From an uncultured Alistipes sp. (GTDB taxonomy: Bacteria; Bacteroidota; Bacteroidia; Bacteroidales; Rikenellaceae), in NCBI GenBank assembly GCA_904502285.1, contig CAJGEC010000006.1, forward strand, positions 26,139 through 90,138: a DNA stretch of 64,000 nucleotides. The letters are read 5' to 3'. Made by a program: the position numbers and the translations under genes. Below, one piece after another: positions 23,609 through 32,939 of the stretch. Under the pieces are notes generated by a model, which ran no database searches, had not been told where the DNA came from, and saw only the letters and a program-made list of their open reading frames with translations. How positions within the stretch are numbered: the stretch's first letter is position 1; the number at the start of each line of letters is the position of its first letter.

Positions 23609-26167
23609 TTATTCGTTGTTTGCACTCTGCTCCTCGGTGGTTGCAACCTCCTGATTCTCAGTTGTTGTTGCCTCCTCCGAAATGATTGCAATCTCCTCAT
23701 CCTCATCGGTCTTTGGTACTGCAGTTACGGAAGCGATAGCGTCACCATCACGCAAGTTGATGACCCTTACGCCCTGAGTAGCACGACCCGCAACACGAAT
23801 CTGGTCTACCGAAGTACGCATTGTGAGACCCGAACGGTTGATAATCATAAGGTCGTTATCGTCGGTTACAGCCTTGATAGAGATCAACTGACCCGTCTTC
23901 TCGGTGATGTTGATGGTCTTGACACCCTTACCACCACGGTTGGTGATGCGGTACTCCTCAAGGTCTGTGCGCTTACCGTAGCCATTCTCCGAAAGAACAA
24001 GGATATCCTCCTTAGAGTCTGGCTCGATAGCAATCATACCAACCACCTCGTTGTCGTCCTCCATAGATACGGCCTTAACACCCGTACTTACACGACCCAT
24101 AGCACGTACCGTAGCCTCGTTGAAGCGGATGGCGCGACCCTCGCGTGTAGCAATCATAATCTCGGCATTGCCGCTGGTGAGTTTAACCTCCAACAACTGG
24201 TCGTCTTCTCTAATAACGATCGCCTTGACACCATTAGTACGTGGACGAGAGTAATCCTCCAACGTAGTCTTCTTAATAATACCACGCTTAGTACACATTA
24301 CAAGGAAGTTGTTCTCGACGAACTCCTTGTCGTTGAGGTTCTTAACATTGATATAAGCACGTACCTTGTCGCCTGGCTCAATCTGGATAACATTCTGAAT
24401 AGCACGGCCCTTCGAAGAGCGTGTACCCTCAGGAATCTGGTAAACCTTCAACCAGTAGCAGCGGCCCATCTCGGTAAAGAACATCATCGTATTGTGCATC
24501 GAAGCCACGTAGATATGCTCGATGAAGTCCTCCTCGCGAGTTGCGCTACCCTTAGCACCCTTACCACCACGGTTCTGTGTGCGGTACTCAGCAAGTGGGG
24601 TACGCTTGATGTAGCCCATATGTGATATGGTGATAACCATATCGTCGTCGGCATAGAAGTCCTCTGGGTTGAACTCCTCCGAAGAGTAGATAATCTCCGA
24701 ACGGCGCTCGTCGCCATACTTCTCCTTCATCTCCAACAACTCGTCCTTGATGATCTGCATCTGCATATCAACATTTGCCAAGACAGCATTCAGGTAGTCG
24801 ATGGTCTTAACCAACTCGTCGTGCTCGTTCATCAACTGCTCGCGCTGGAGACCAGTCAATTGACGCAGGCGCATCTCAAGGATAGCGGCAGTCTGCAACT
24901 CCGACAAACCGAATCGCTCCTGAAGACGTGTGCGAGCCTCGTCGCCAGTCTTCGATGAGCGGATGATGTGTACTACCTCGTCGATATTATCCTGTGCAAT
25001 GAGCAAGCCATTTACGATGTGGAGACGCTCCTCGGCCTTCTGCAAGTCGTAGCGCGAACGACGCACGATGACGTCGTGACGGTGGTCTACGAAGTGGCGG
25101 ATAAGCTCCTTGAGGTTGAGCAACTGTGGACGGCCATTCACCAAGGCGATGTTGTTCACCGCGAATGATGACTGAAGTGGGGTATTCTTGTAGAGCGTGT
25201 TAAGCACTACGCTTGCCACAGCATCCTGCTTGAGGATGATGACGATACGCATACCCTGGCGGTCCGACTCGTCGTTGATATATGAGATACCCTCAATCTT
25301 CTTCTCGTTGATGAGGTCGGCGATACGCTTAATCATATCTGCCTTATTCACCATATATGGAATCTCCGTAATTACGATGCACTCACGGCCCGATGGGGTA
25401 TGCTCGATCTCGGTCTTAGCACGCATAACCACACGACCACGACCCGTAAGCAACGCCTCCTTGACACCCTCGTAGCCATAGATGATAGCACCTGTAGGGA
25501 AGTCAGGACCCTTGACATACTCCAACAACTCCTCGCACTCGCACTCAGGATTGTCGATATAGGCACAGCAGGCATCAACGACCTCCGAGAGGTTGTGTGG
25601 GGCCATATTTGTTGCCATACCAACGGCGATACCACTGGCACCATTGACCAAGAGCAATGGAATCTTGGTAGGCAATACGGTAGGCTCCTTGAGGGTATCG
25701 TCGAAGTTGAGACCCCAATCGATTGTCTCCTTGTCGATATCGGCCATCACCTCGTCGGTAATCTTCTGCATACGAGCCTCGGTGTAACGCATCGCCGCAG
25801 GAGAGTCACCATCCATAGAACCGAAGTTACCCTGACCCTCAACTAAAGGGTAGCGCATTGACCAATCCTGAGCCATACGTACCATCGCCTCGTAAACCGA
25901 ACTGTCGCCGTGTGGGTGGAACTTACCGAGTACATCACCGACGATACGGGCACTCTTACGTGTTGGCTTGTCTGAGTAGAGGTTCAACTCTGCCGACATA
26001 TCATACAAAATACGACGATGTACGGGTTTGAGACCATCACGTACATCGGGCAGTGCGCGCGACACGATTACCGACATCGAGTAGTCGATATATGCCGACT
26101 TCATCTGCTCTTCGAGATTGACCTGGACTATACGTCCCGTCATACCTGAAACATTCTCTTCTGACAT
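23609..26167 (-). CDS. gyrA: DNA gyrase subunit A
   Basis: It is the breakage-reunion subunit of gyrase, which introduces negative supercoils. The product has 852 residues. The N-terminal domain shows VSRALPDVRDGLKPVHRR and the catalytic Tyr128 in AAMRYTEAR. The quinolone-resistance region reads HPHGDSSVYEAM: Ser89 (E. coli Ser83) is wild type and Glu93 stands at E. coli Asp87. The C-terminal beta-pinwheel has the GyrA box QNRGGKGAKG and a second degenerate blade, TNRGGKGVKT, which separates it from ParC. The tail is acidic and Thr-rich. A TTG-N20-TAAATTTG promoter lies upstream. Confidence 0.97.
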   Translation of the reverse strand: MSEENVSGMTGRIVQVNLEEQMKSAYIDYSMSVIVSRALPDVRDGLKPVHRRILYDMSAELNLYSDKPTRKSARIVGDVLGKFHPHGDSSVYEAMVRMAQDWSMRYPLVEGQGNFGSMDGDSPAAMRYTEARMQKITDEVMADIDKETIDWGLNFDDTLKEPTVLPTKIPLLLVNGASGIAVGMATNMAPHNLSEVVDACCAYIDNPECECEELLEYVKGPDFPTGAIIYGYEGVKEALLTGRGRVVMRAKTEIEHTPSGRECIVITEIPYMVNKADMIKRIADLINEKKIEGISYINDESDRQGMRIVIILKQDAVASVVLNTLYKNTPLQSSFAVNNIALVNGRPQLLNLKELIRHFVDHRHDVIVRRSRYDLQKAEERLHIVNGLLIAQDNIDEVVHIIRSSKTGDEARTRLQERFGLSELQTAAILEMRLRQLTGLQREQLMNEHDELVKTIDYLNAVLANVDMQMQIIKDELLEMKEKYGDERRSEIIYSSEEFNPEDFYADDDMVITISHMGYIKRTPLAEYRTQNRGGKGAKGSATREEDFIEHIYVASMHNTMMFFTEMGRCYWLKVYQIPEGTRSSKGRAIQNVIQIEPGDKVRAYINVKNLNDKEFVENNFLVMCTKRGIIKKTTLEDYSRPRTNGVKAIVIREDDQLLEVKLTSGNAEIMIATREGRAIRFNEATVRAMGRVSTGVKAVSMEDDNEVVGMIAIEPDSKEDILVLSENGYGKRTDLEEYRITNRGGKGVKTINITEKTGQLISIKAVTDDNDLMIINRSGLTMRTSVDQIRVAGRATQGVRVINLRDGDAIASVTAVPKTDEDEEIAIISEEATTTENQEVATTEEQSANNE

Positions 26168-26228
26168 ATTATATCTGTGTTATATTAATTTCAATTCACA
26201 ACACCTATATATATTATATATAGACCCA

Positions 26229-26259
26229 CAAATTTACGCCAAATTTTCGTTTTGAGCAA
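26229..26259 (-). promoter_or_regulatory. Promoter of gyrA
   Basis: On the minus strand, TTG (26257-26259) is followed by 20 nt and TAAATTTG (26229-26236), a good Bacteroidetes match, 61 nt before the gyrA start. No other gene lies in the 275-bp gap; it also holds the terminator at 26384 and a small CGAATC-TTT-GATTCG hairpin (26346-26360). Confidence 0.72.
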
Positions 26260-26383
26260 CTTTTACACCTAAAAAGTGAGGTGGTTTGGGGTTATGGTGT
26301 GCGAAAAATTGATGTATTGCCCCTTTTTAGCCATTCTGAGCGTGTCGAATCTTTGATTCGGGGTGGGTACGGGAAAAAGTGAA

Positions 26384-26410
26384 GGAGTGTCCAAAAGTTA
26401 TGGACACTCC
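26384..26410 (-). terminator. Terminator after the GH84 gene
   Basis: A perfect 10-bp stem (GGAGTGTCCA with its complement, 7-nt loop) is followed on the minus strand by TTCACTTTTT. Confidence 0.85.
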
Positions 26411-26442
26411 CTCATTACATTAGATTTTTAATGCTATTGTGA

Positions 26443-28947
26443 CTAACGCACCTCGATAGCTTCGTATAGGGTTACGTGGCCCTCAAGGCGTAGGGTTGTG
26501 CAACCCTCGGTCAAGGAGATAACCTCCTCAGCACGCTCGATTCTGCCCTCACCAAGGGTGTTACCTTCGCCATCGAATGTGCGGTAGGTGATACCCTCCG
26601 AAGGGATAGCGCCAAGGAGTAGACGTACGCTCGTTGCACCCTCGCCTATAGCGATGTTTACACCCTCCGTTGATGTGAACTCAGTGAATGGATTAGCATC
26701 CCAGCCATAGTCGCACTTCTCCACAGGATTGATGGCGAACTCGCGGATAGCCAACCAGTTACGCTTCTTCGACTCCAACTTACGGATGCCCACATAGCGG
26801 GCCTCGAAGGGCTCACCCTTCCAGAGGATGTCGTAAACGCCCTCCATAGGCTCGGTAAGAGCGATCCAGTTCTGACCATCGGTAGAGTACTCGACGATGA
26901 CGTGGTCGAAGTAATCGACATCGTCCACCGAGTTACGACCCTGGATGATGCGTATCTCGCGTATCTCGCGCACGATACCCATATCGGCTGCGACGAAGTC
27001 GTCAGTGCGCTGTGCCTGACCTGAGTGGTAGTAGGTTTCGAGGTCGTTGTCGAACATATATTTTGCCTGTGGTGCCTGCAACGAGATATAGTTACCCGCA
27101 GCCGAGAGGGTCGAAGATTTCTCGCCTGTGAGGTACTCGTAGTAGCGCGATACAAGGCCATCCATCACACGCTCGTAGAATGGCTTAAGTTTCATTGTAC
27201 CAACACGATGAGCATCGTACATCTCCACCGCTTCGAGCGACATAAGGTTGTCTACGTATGCCTCCCAGAAGCCCTCGAATCTCTGCTCCTTGGGGCGCTG
27301 CATATAGCCGTCGAGCAACTCCAAAGCCTTGCGACAGCGAGTGCCGAGTTTGCCGAACTCCACCAGCCATGGGCGCAACTCCTCCAAGAGAGCCTTGTTC
27401 TGCATCGCCTCCATAGCCTGAGGAACAGCCTCGATGCGCTTCAACTCCTCCATAAGTTTTGCCGAGAGTTCGGGGGTGTAGTCCTCGAAGCCGAAGGTCT
27501 CGGTCTCCCACGACTCCAAGCGGCGGTAGCCAGTCTCGGTGTCGCACGAGTGGATTGCAAAGAGTCGGTAAGCCTCCTTGACCTCTGGGGCAAGGGCTTC
27601 AAGACCACGCTCCCAGCTGTCGATAGGGTTGTAGGCTTCGGTATTCCACGTATAGTCGGCTACGCTGTAGAGGGCCAACTTCGAGGCCTCTCCGTGCTCC
27701 ATTGGGTTGCTCACAAGACCACGTGTCTCCTTCTCGGTTAGGGTTGGCGAAAGACCATATACGGGGCCCTGCATCATAATATGGCGGGCATAGTCGGTAA
27801 CGGGGTAGTTCCACCAGAAGAGCGCTGGACGCTGGATGCGCGACGAAATCCACTCCATAGTGCTTGGGGTCATATCGCTACATACGGCGTCTCCTGTCCA
27901 GAATACATCTACCGAAGGGTGCAACTCCTTGCCGTAGACTACCAAGCTACCTCGCTCTGAAGGGTTTGCCCAGAGACGTGTGTAGTCTGTAGGACATACA
28001 ATGAGTGGTGCTACGTCGCCCTTAGCCACGACAAACTCCTCGTTGAGGATGTTCATCAACTCGGTCTGGTAGTAGGGGTTTGTGCCACTACCCTCGATAT
28101 CGTCGAAGTGAACGGCGAAGGCGCGTACGCCAAGCTGATACATAGCCTCGAACTTGCGAAGGAGGTTCTGGATATCCGACTCCTCCCACTTGATGTCCTT
28201 TCCAGGGTGGATAGCCCAAACGAAGTTCACGTGGTTGCGGTTGCAGGCCTCCACCAACTCGCTAATCTGGCGTGCCTCATCCTCAGGGTATGGCTCGCGC
28301 CAATGAGGTGAGCTGTGGTATGGGTCATCCTTAGGGCCATAGATGTAGTAGTTCATCTTGTAGCGGCCGTAGGTGTCGATGAGCGAGAGGCGTACTTCGT
28401 GTGACCAAGGAGTGCCGTAGAAGCCCTCCACTACGCCACGATACTGCAAGTCGGGCCAGTCGTTTATCGTTAGGGCAGGGATGTGACCCTCGGCCGATGC
28501 TGGGCTCTCGACAATCTGTCGGAGGGTCTGCAAGGCGTATGATACACCCACCTTGTCGAAGGCCTTGATGATGATGCCCTTGTGTGCGATATGTAGGTGG
28601 TATGCACCCGACTTAGCCTCGATACCATCGCAATACTTTGCGCCATAGTTGATAGTTAGGGCTACGCCGCGCTTGTTGTGCTTTAAGAACTCCACCTCCG
28701 ATGCAAACTCCTTGGCCTTACCCTTGAGGGCTACTCCAGCGTTGATGTCCACACCAATTGTGCGGAGCATATAGATCTGCTGAGGGGTGGGGTTGATGAT
28801 GATGCCACCGTGGTCGAGTTTCTCGCCAAAGAGGCCTCCCAAGTTTTGTGACTCACCACGCTGTGATGAGAGATCCTGGGCTTGAATTGCCACTGTCATA
28901 GCCATCGAGGCTATCGCAAGAGCAATCGTCTTTAGGGTCTTAATCAT
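26443..28947 (-). CDS. GH84 beta-N-acetylglucosaminidase (NagJ/BtGH84-like)
   Basis: It cleaves terminal beta-linked N-acetylglucosamine from glycans or O-GlcNAc proteins, with substrate-assisted catalysis by an Asp pair. The 834-residue exported protein has a signal peptide (cleaved after QAQ), an N-terminal GH20b-like domain (about 45-160), and a GH84 barrel with YRGVVEGFYGTPWSHEVR, IYGPKDDPYHSSPHWR, FVWAIHPG and the catalytic pair Asp282-Asp283 in AVHFDDIEGSG. A helical domain and a discoidin/F5-8C-type domain follow (about 620-760), with a short C-terminal beta part of about 70 residues. It is longer than BtGH84 (737). No SusCD pair is nearby, so it is not in a typical polysaccharide locus. 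Host mucin glycans are a likely source of substrate. Confidence 0.94.
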   Translation of the reverse strand: MIKTLKTIALAIASMAMTVAIQAQDLSSQRGESQNLGGLFGEKLDHGGIIINPTPQQIYMLRTIGVDINAGVALKGKAKEFASEVEFLKHNKRGVALTINYGAKYCDGIEAKSGAYHLHIAHKGIIIKAFDKVGVSYALQTLRQIVESPASAEGHIPALTINDWPDLQYRGVVEGFYGTPWSHEVRLSLIDTYGRYKMNYYIYGPKDDPYHSSPHWREPYPEDEARQISELVEACNRNHVNFVWAIHPGKDIKWEESDIQNLLRKFEAMYQLGVRAFAVHFDDIEGSGTNPYYQTELMNILNEEFVVAKGDVAPLIVCPTDYTRLWANPSERGSLVVYGKELHPSVDVFWTGDAVCSDMTPSTMEWISSRIQRPALFWWNYPVTDYARHIMMQGPVYGLSPTLTEKETRGLVSNPMEHGEASKLALYSVADYTWNTEAYNPIDSWERGLEALAPEVKEAYRLFAIHSCDTETGYRRLESWETETFGFEDYTPELSAKLMEELKRIEAVPQAMEAMQNKALLEELRPWLVEFGKLGTRCRKALELLDGYMQRPKEQRFEGFWEAYVDNLMSLEAVEMYDAHRVGTMKLKPFYERVMDGLVSRYYEYLTGEKSSTLSAAGNYISLQAPQAKYMFDNDLETYYHSGQAQRTDDFVAADMGIVREIREIRIIQGRNSVDDVDYFDHVIVEYSTDGQNWIALTEPMEGVYDILWKGEPFEARYVGIRKLESKKRNWLAIREFAINPVEKCDYGWDANPFTEFTSTEGVNIAIGEGATSVRLLLGAIPSEGITYRTFDGEGNTLGEGRIERAEEVISLTEGCTTLRLEGHVTLYEAIEVR

Positions 28948-29065
28948 AGTTTTATAGTTTTAGTTATTCGATTTTGTTGCGCTGTTTTAGTCTTTTATCT
29001 CGTTGTTGTGCTACGTGCCACCCAACACTAAGGAGTGTGTGGCCAAGCCATATCTCATCAAGGTA

Positions 29066-29095
29066 CAAATATACGAAAAAAAAGTGAACCTGCAA
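29066..29095 (-). promoter_or_regulatory. Promoter of the GH84 gene
   Basis: On the minus strand, TTG (29093-29095), 19 nt, then TATATTTG (29066-29073). The -33 element lies inside the loop of the deoD terminator. The predicted 5' leader is about 115 nt. Confidence 0.7.
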
Positions 29096-29106
29096 GGAGG
29101 TTCACT
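29083..29106 (-). terminator. Terminator after deoD
   Basis: A 9-bp perfect stem, AGTGAACCT with AGGTTCACT, and a six-base loop are followed on the minus strand by a run of T (TTTTTTT). Confidence 0.85.
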
Positions 29107-29148
29107 CATTCGTTTCGGGGCGTTGTAACCCCATTATGTGTCACACCC

Positions 29149-29862
29149 TTAGATGATGTCGAAGGCGATCTTCATCATATTGGTAAATGATGTCTGGCGC
29201 TCCTCAGCACTGCAAGCGGTGCCGTGTACCAACGAGTCGGAGATTGTGCAGATGCACAACGCACTCTTTCCAGCACGTGCAGCATTCATATAGAGGGCCG
29301 TAGCCTCCATCTCTACTGCCAAGACACCCATCTTCTGCCACTGCTTCCAACCCTCGGCATCGTCGCCATAGAATACGTCGCTGGCAAGGATATTACCCAC
29401 GCGGTAGTCGATGCCCAACTCCTCGGCCTTAGCTGCTGCGCTACGCAGTAGTTCGAAGTCGGCAATAGGGGCAAATGTACCTGGGAGGTTGAACTGTGCG
29501 CCATAGTTAGAGTCGGTGCAAGAGCCCATACCAAACACCACGTCACCCAACTTTAGCGATGGGTCGTAAGCACCTGCCGAGCCACAACGGATGATGCGCT
29601 TAACGTCGTAGAAGTTGAACAACTCGTAGGTGTAGATGCCGATAGAGGGGATACCCATACCGTGGCCCTGAACAGAGACACGCTTACCCTTGTAGGTGCC
29701 AGTGAAGCCGAGCATACCACGCACGTTGTTGTACTGCACGGGGTTCTCCAAGAAGTTCTCTGCCATAAACTTAGCGCGGAGAGGGTCGCCCGCCATAATC
29801 ACTCTGTCGGCGATTTCGCCATATTCTGCTCCGATATGTGGAGTAGGTACTTTGCCTGCCAT
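29149..29862 (-). CDS. deoD: Purine-nucleoside phosphorylase (DeoD type)
   Basis: It phosphorolyses purine (deoxy)nucleosides to base and (deoxy)ribose-1-phosphate in the cytosol. The 237-residue hexameric-type enzyme shows PTPHIGAEYGEIAD, VIMAGDPLRAKF, GHGMGIPSIGIYTYEL, RCGSAGAYDPSLKLGDVV, the Met-Glu of VEMEATALY and the catalytic Asp in TISDSLVHG. It is monocistronic, with its own promoter (29925-29956) and terminator. Start and length agree with the family. Confidence 0.97.
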   Translation of the reverse strand: MAGKVPTPHIGAEYGEIADRVIMAGDPLRAKFMAENFLENPVQYNNVRGMLGFTGTYKGKRVSVQGHGMGIPSIGIYTYELFNFYDVKRIIRCGSAGAYDPSLKLGDVVFGMGSCTDSNYGAQFNLPGTFAPIADFELLRSAAAKAEELGIDYRVGNILASDVFYGDDAEGWKQWQKMGVLAVEMEATALYMNAARAGKSALCICTISDSLVHGTACSAEERQTSFTNMMKIAFDII

Positions 29863-29924
29863 AAAAACTATAGTTTAGTCGGTTAATACTCTTCGATATA
29901 TTTTCTGCCCCGAAAGGCTATCTA

Positions 29925-29956
29925 CAAAGGTAGCGAAAAAGTGTGGTATAGCAAAA
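29925..29956 (-). promoter_or_regulatory. Promoter of deoD
   Basis: On the minus strand, TTTTG (29952-29956), 19 nt, then TACCTTTG (29925-29932), a near-perfect Bacteroidetes promoter 62 nt before the start codon. Confidence 0.85.
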
Positions 29957-30002
29957 CTAAAGGACAAAAAATTTGCCATAGTCTAAAAAATGGGTGCTAT
30001 GA

Positions 30003-30034
30003 TTTTGAATTTACATATAAAATATCTATCTTCG
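30003..30034 (+). promoter_or_regulatory. Promoter of the cysteine desulfidase-like gene
   Basis: TTTTG (30003-30007), 19 nt, then TATCTTCG (30027-30034), a TTCG variant of the -7 box, 36 nt before the start codon. Confidence 0.65.
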
Positions 30035-30070
30035 TGGTTATGAAATAATAGAAACTACACAGATAAACCT

Positions 30071-31378
30071 ATGAATTACACTTTTACTGCTGAGGAGCGC
30101 AAGGATATCATCGCTCTTATGAATCGTGAGATAGTTCCAGCAATCGGTTGTACCGAGCCTATCGCTGTAGCGTTGTGCGTTGCCAAGGCAACCGAGACTT
30201 TGGGTTGTCGCCCAGAGCGCATTGAGGCTCGCCTAAGTGCCAACGTACTTAAGAATGCTATGGGTGTAGGTATCCCTGGAACAGGTATGACGGGTCTGCC
30301 TATCGCTATGGCCCTTGGCGCACTTGTAGGTCGTTCGGAGTATGAGCTCGAAGTACTCAAGGATGCCGATGCTAAAGCCGTGGAGGAGGGTAAGAAGATG
30401 ATTGAGGAGCGCCGTATCGACGTGGACCTCAAGTATAACATCACCGAGAAACTATATATCGAGATCGAGGTGTCGGCAGGTGGTGCGAGTGCACTCGCTA
30501 TTATCTCTGGCGGTCACTCTCGCTTTGTTCACGTGTCGCGCTGCGGCCAGACACTCTTCAGCCTCGATGCCCCAGCCACCTCTGAGGGCGAGGCTCCAGT
30601 TGCTGAGGTCAAGGATCCAGAACTCACGCTTAAGAGGGTTTGGGACTTTGCGATGACTGCTCCATTGGAGGAGTTGGAGTTCATCCTTGAGGCTAAGCGT
30701 CTGAATATGAATGCTGCTAATATGTCGCTTCAGGGCGACTATGGCCACGCCATCGGTAAGTTGTTCCGTGCGGAGTCTGAGCGCAATATTATGGGCGACA
30801 CGCTCCACTGCCAGATTGTGGGTATGACCACTGCAGCGTGTGATGCACGTATGGCTGGCGCTATGATTCCTGTGATGAGTAATTCGGGAAGTGGTAATCA
30901 GGGTCTCACCTCTACAGTTCCTGTGGTTGTCTATGGCGAGCAGACGGGTGCTTCGGAGGAGCAGATGATTCGTGCTTTGATTCTCAGCCATCTTACCGTT
31001 ATCTATATCAAGCAGAGTCTCGGTCGCTTGTCGGCGTTGTGTGGCTGTGTTGTTGCGGCTACGGGCTCTTCTTGTGGTATCACCTACCTTATGGGTGGTG
31101 GCTACCAGGAGGTTACCTTTGCCGTGAAGAATATGATTGCTAACCTCGCTGGTATGATATGCGACGGTGCTAAGCCTTCGTGCGCTATGAAGTGTGCTTC
31201 GGGAGTCTCTACGGCAGTGGTGTCGGCACTTATGGCTATGCACTCGCGTTGTGTTAAGTCGGTAGAGGGTATCATCGACGACGATGTAGATAAGTCGATT
31301 CGCAACCTCACAGATATCGGCCGTGACGCTATGACACAGACCGATGCGATGATTCTCCGCATTATGACCTCTAAATAG
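30071..31378 (+). CDS. L-cysteine desulfidase / serine dehydratase alpha-like protein (UPF0597)
   Basis: The 435-residue cytosolic protein belongs to the UPF0597/CyuA (YhaM) family, Fe-S enzymes that deaminate L-cysteine (or L-serine) to pyruvate. Cys27 in VPAIGCTEP, and the late cluster CDGAKPSCAMKC with the following conserved ASGVSTA, are the probable 4Fe-4S ligands. NVLKNAMGVGIPGTGMTGLPIA and NSGSGNQGLT are family signatures. It is likely monocistronic: promoter at 30003, terminator-like hairpin after the stop. Cysteine versus serine as physiological substrate cannot be told from sequence. Confidence 0.92.
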   Translation: MNYTFTAEERKDIIALMNREIVPAIGCTEPIAVALCVAKATETLGCRPERIEARLSANVLKNAMGVGIPGTGMTGLPIAMALGALVGRSEYELEVLKDADAKAVEEGKKMIEERRIDVDLKYNITEKLYIEIEVSAGGASALAIISGGHSRFVHVSRCGQTLFSLDAPATSEGEAPVAEVKDPELTLKRVWDFAMTAPLEELEFILEAKRLNMNAANMSLQGDYGHAIGKLFRAESERNIMGDTLHCQIVGMTTAACDARMAGAMIPVMSNSGSGNQGLTSTVPVVVYGEQTGASEEQMIRALILSHLTVIYIKQSLGRLSALCGCVVAATGSSCGITYLMGGGYQEVTFAVKNMIANLAGMICDGAKPSCAMKCASGVSTAVVSALMAMHSRCVKSVEGIIDDDVDKSIRNLTDIGRDAMTQTDAMILRIMTSK

Positions 31379-31400
31379 TCGTTTAGAGTATATCGTTAAG

Positions 31401-31437
31401 GGGGCAGACGGCTTTCGGGCAGGTCCGCCCCTCTTGT
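31401..31437 (+). terminator. Probable terminator after the cysteine desulfidase-like gene
   Basis: GGGGC-A-GAC (31401-31409) pairs with GTC-C-GCCCC (31423-31431), with one mismatch and a 13-nt loop, followed by TCTTGTTT. Confidence 0.6.
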
Positions 31438-31497
31438 TTAGTAGCCTTTGCGCGATTTTTGCCCGCTGTGCTACACAACACTTAGAGACTAAAAACT

Positions 31498-32877
31498 ATG
31501 ATTACTGATACCCCTAAGGAGCGTATCGAGGAGATTGTGGCCTCGCAGCGCCAATTCTTCCGTAGCCACGCCACCCTCCCAATAGAGTTTCGTTTGGAGG
31601 CTCTTGGTCGTCTGCGTAGAGCCATCGTCGAGTACGAGGAGCAGTTGTGTGGAGCGCTCTACAAAGATCTGCACAAATCCTATGAGGAGGCCTACCTCAC
31701 GGAGTTGAGCATCGTCTTGGGCGAGATAGATGGCTTCTTGAAGAATCTGAAGCGTTGGGCAAAGCCCTCGAAGAAGAGGACACCACTCAAGATGTTCCCC
31801 TCGCGAAGTATGATTCTTACCGAGCCATTGGGCGTAAGCCTTATCATAGCCCCTTGGAACTACCCCGTGCAGCTACTGCTTAACCCTTTAGTTGGCGCAA
31901 TCGCCTCAGGATGTACGGCGGTATTGAAACCCTCGCCCTATACGCCCAATGTGGCAAGGGTGCTTGAGGAACTTATTGCAAAGAGCTTCGATAGCCACTA
32001 TGTCGCACTCGTTCAGGGCCACCGTCAGACAAATAGACTTCTTCTTGAGGAGCGTTACGACGTCATCTTCTTCACTGGCTCACCCGAACTCGGCCGTATG
32101 GTTATGCGCAGTGCTGCGACAAACCTATGTCCCGTAATCTTGGAGTTGGGAGGCAAGAGTCCCGTGGTGGTGGATAGAGATGCCGATGTGGAACTCGCTG
32201 CCCGACGTATTGCCTGGGGCAAGACCCTCAATTCGGGTCAAACCTGCATAGCGCCCGACTACCTGCTTCTCCACCGCGAGGTCAAGGATAGATTTGTTGA
32301 GGCCTTTGGTAGGGCGGTGAGGGAACTCCACGGCGAGGATGTCCGCCAGAGCCCACACTATGTACGTATGGTCTCGGAGCGGGCCTTCGAGCGTGTGGCT
32401 AGTTACCTCAAGGATGGTAAGGTACTCTTTGGTGGTGCTACCAATGCTGAGGAGCGCTATATCGAGCCTACGCTCTTGGATGAGGTGGCTGTGGATAGCC
32501 CTGTGATGAGCGACGAGATTTTCGGCCCGATACTCCCAATCATCACCATAGACTCCCTCGACGAGGCTATCGACTTCATTAATCAGAGAGAGAAGCCATT
32601 GGCCCTCTATGCCTTTGGTAATGAGAGAAATATGCGTAAAGTGTTTGACCTTACCTCTTCGGGTGGTGGTTGCATCAACGATACCATTATGCACATAGCC
32701 AACGAGCATCTGCCCTTTGGTGGTGTTGGCAATTCGGGTATGGGGCGCTATCACGGCAGGGACTCCCTATATGCCTTTTCGCATCGTAGGTCTATTCTGG
32801 TTTCCTACACGTGGCTCGACCTTCCGTTCCGCTATATGCCCTACAAACTATTTAGTTGGGTGAAGCGATTGCTATAA
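31498..32877 (+). CDS. Aldehyde dehydrogenase, class 3-like
   Basis: The 459-residue enzyme oxidises an aldehyde with NAD(P)+. It shows IIAPWNYPVQLLLNPLVGAI, the coenzyme FTGSPELG, the general-base Glu in LELGGKSPVVV (near residue 215) and the catalytic Cys near 250 in NSGQTCIAPDYLL. The short length and the C-terminal amphipathic segment WLDLPFRYMPYKLF place it with class 3 (fatty or aromatic aldehyde) enzymes. The neighbours (desulfidase upstream, purC convergent) give no clue to its substrate. Confidence 0.94.
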   Translation: MITDTPKERIEEIVASQRQFFRSHATLPIEFRLEALGRLRRAIVEYEEQLCGALYKDLHKSYEEAYLTELSIVLGEIDGFLKNLKRWAKPSKKRTPLKMFPSRSMILTEPLGVSLIIAPWNYPVQLLLNPLVGAIASGCTAVLKPSPYTPNVARVLEELIAKSFDSHYVALVQGHRQTNRLLLEERYDVIFFTGSPELGRMVMRSAATNLCPVILELGGKSPVVVDRDADVELAARRIAWGKTLNSGQTCIAPDYLLLHREVKDRFVEAFGRAVRELHGEDVRQSPHYVRMVSERAFERVASYLKDGKVLFGGATNAEERYIEPTLLDEVAVDSPVMSDEIFGPILPIITIDSLDEAIDFINQREKPLALYAFGNERNMRKVFDLTSSGGGCINDTIMHIANEHLPFGGVGNSGMGRYHGRDSLYAFSHRRSILVSYTWLDLPFRYMPYKLFSWVKRLL

Positions 32878-32883
32878 TGAAAA

Positions 32884-32914
32884 TGGAGATGCTCCCGAAA
32901 GGGGGGCATCTCCA
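32884..32914. terminator. Terminator between aldehyde dehydrogenase and purC
   Basis: TGGAGATGC-T-CCC pairs with GGG-G-GCATCTCCA (one T-G wobble) around GAAAG. The minus strand continues ATTTTCATT, so it serves purC best and may also stop the plus-strand transcript. Confidence 0.8.
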
Positions 32915-32939
32915 AATCGATGAGTCACTATACCTACTT

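Noticed and set aside
23606..24625. Long plus-strand open frame opposite gyrA
   Set aside because: Shadow of gyrA; the translation is Leu/Thr/His-rich and matches no family.
25880..26070. Quinolone-resistance mutation in gyrA
   Set aside because: Ser89 is the wild-type residue at the main resistance site; Glu at the Asp87-equivalent position is a natural acidic residue, so resistance cannot be inferred.
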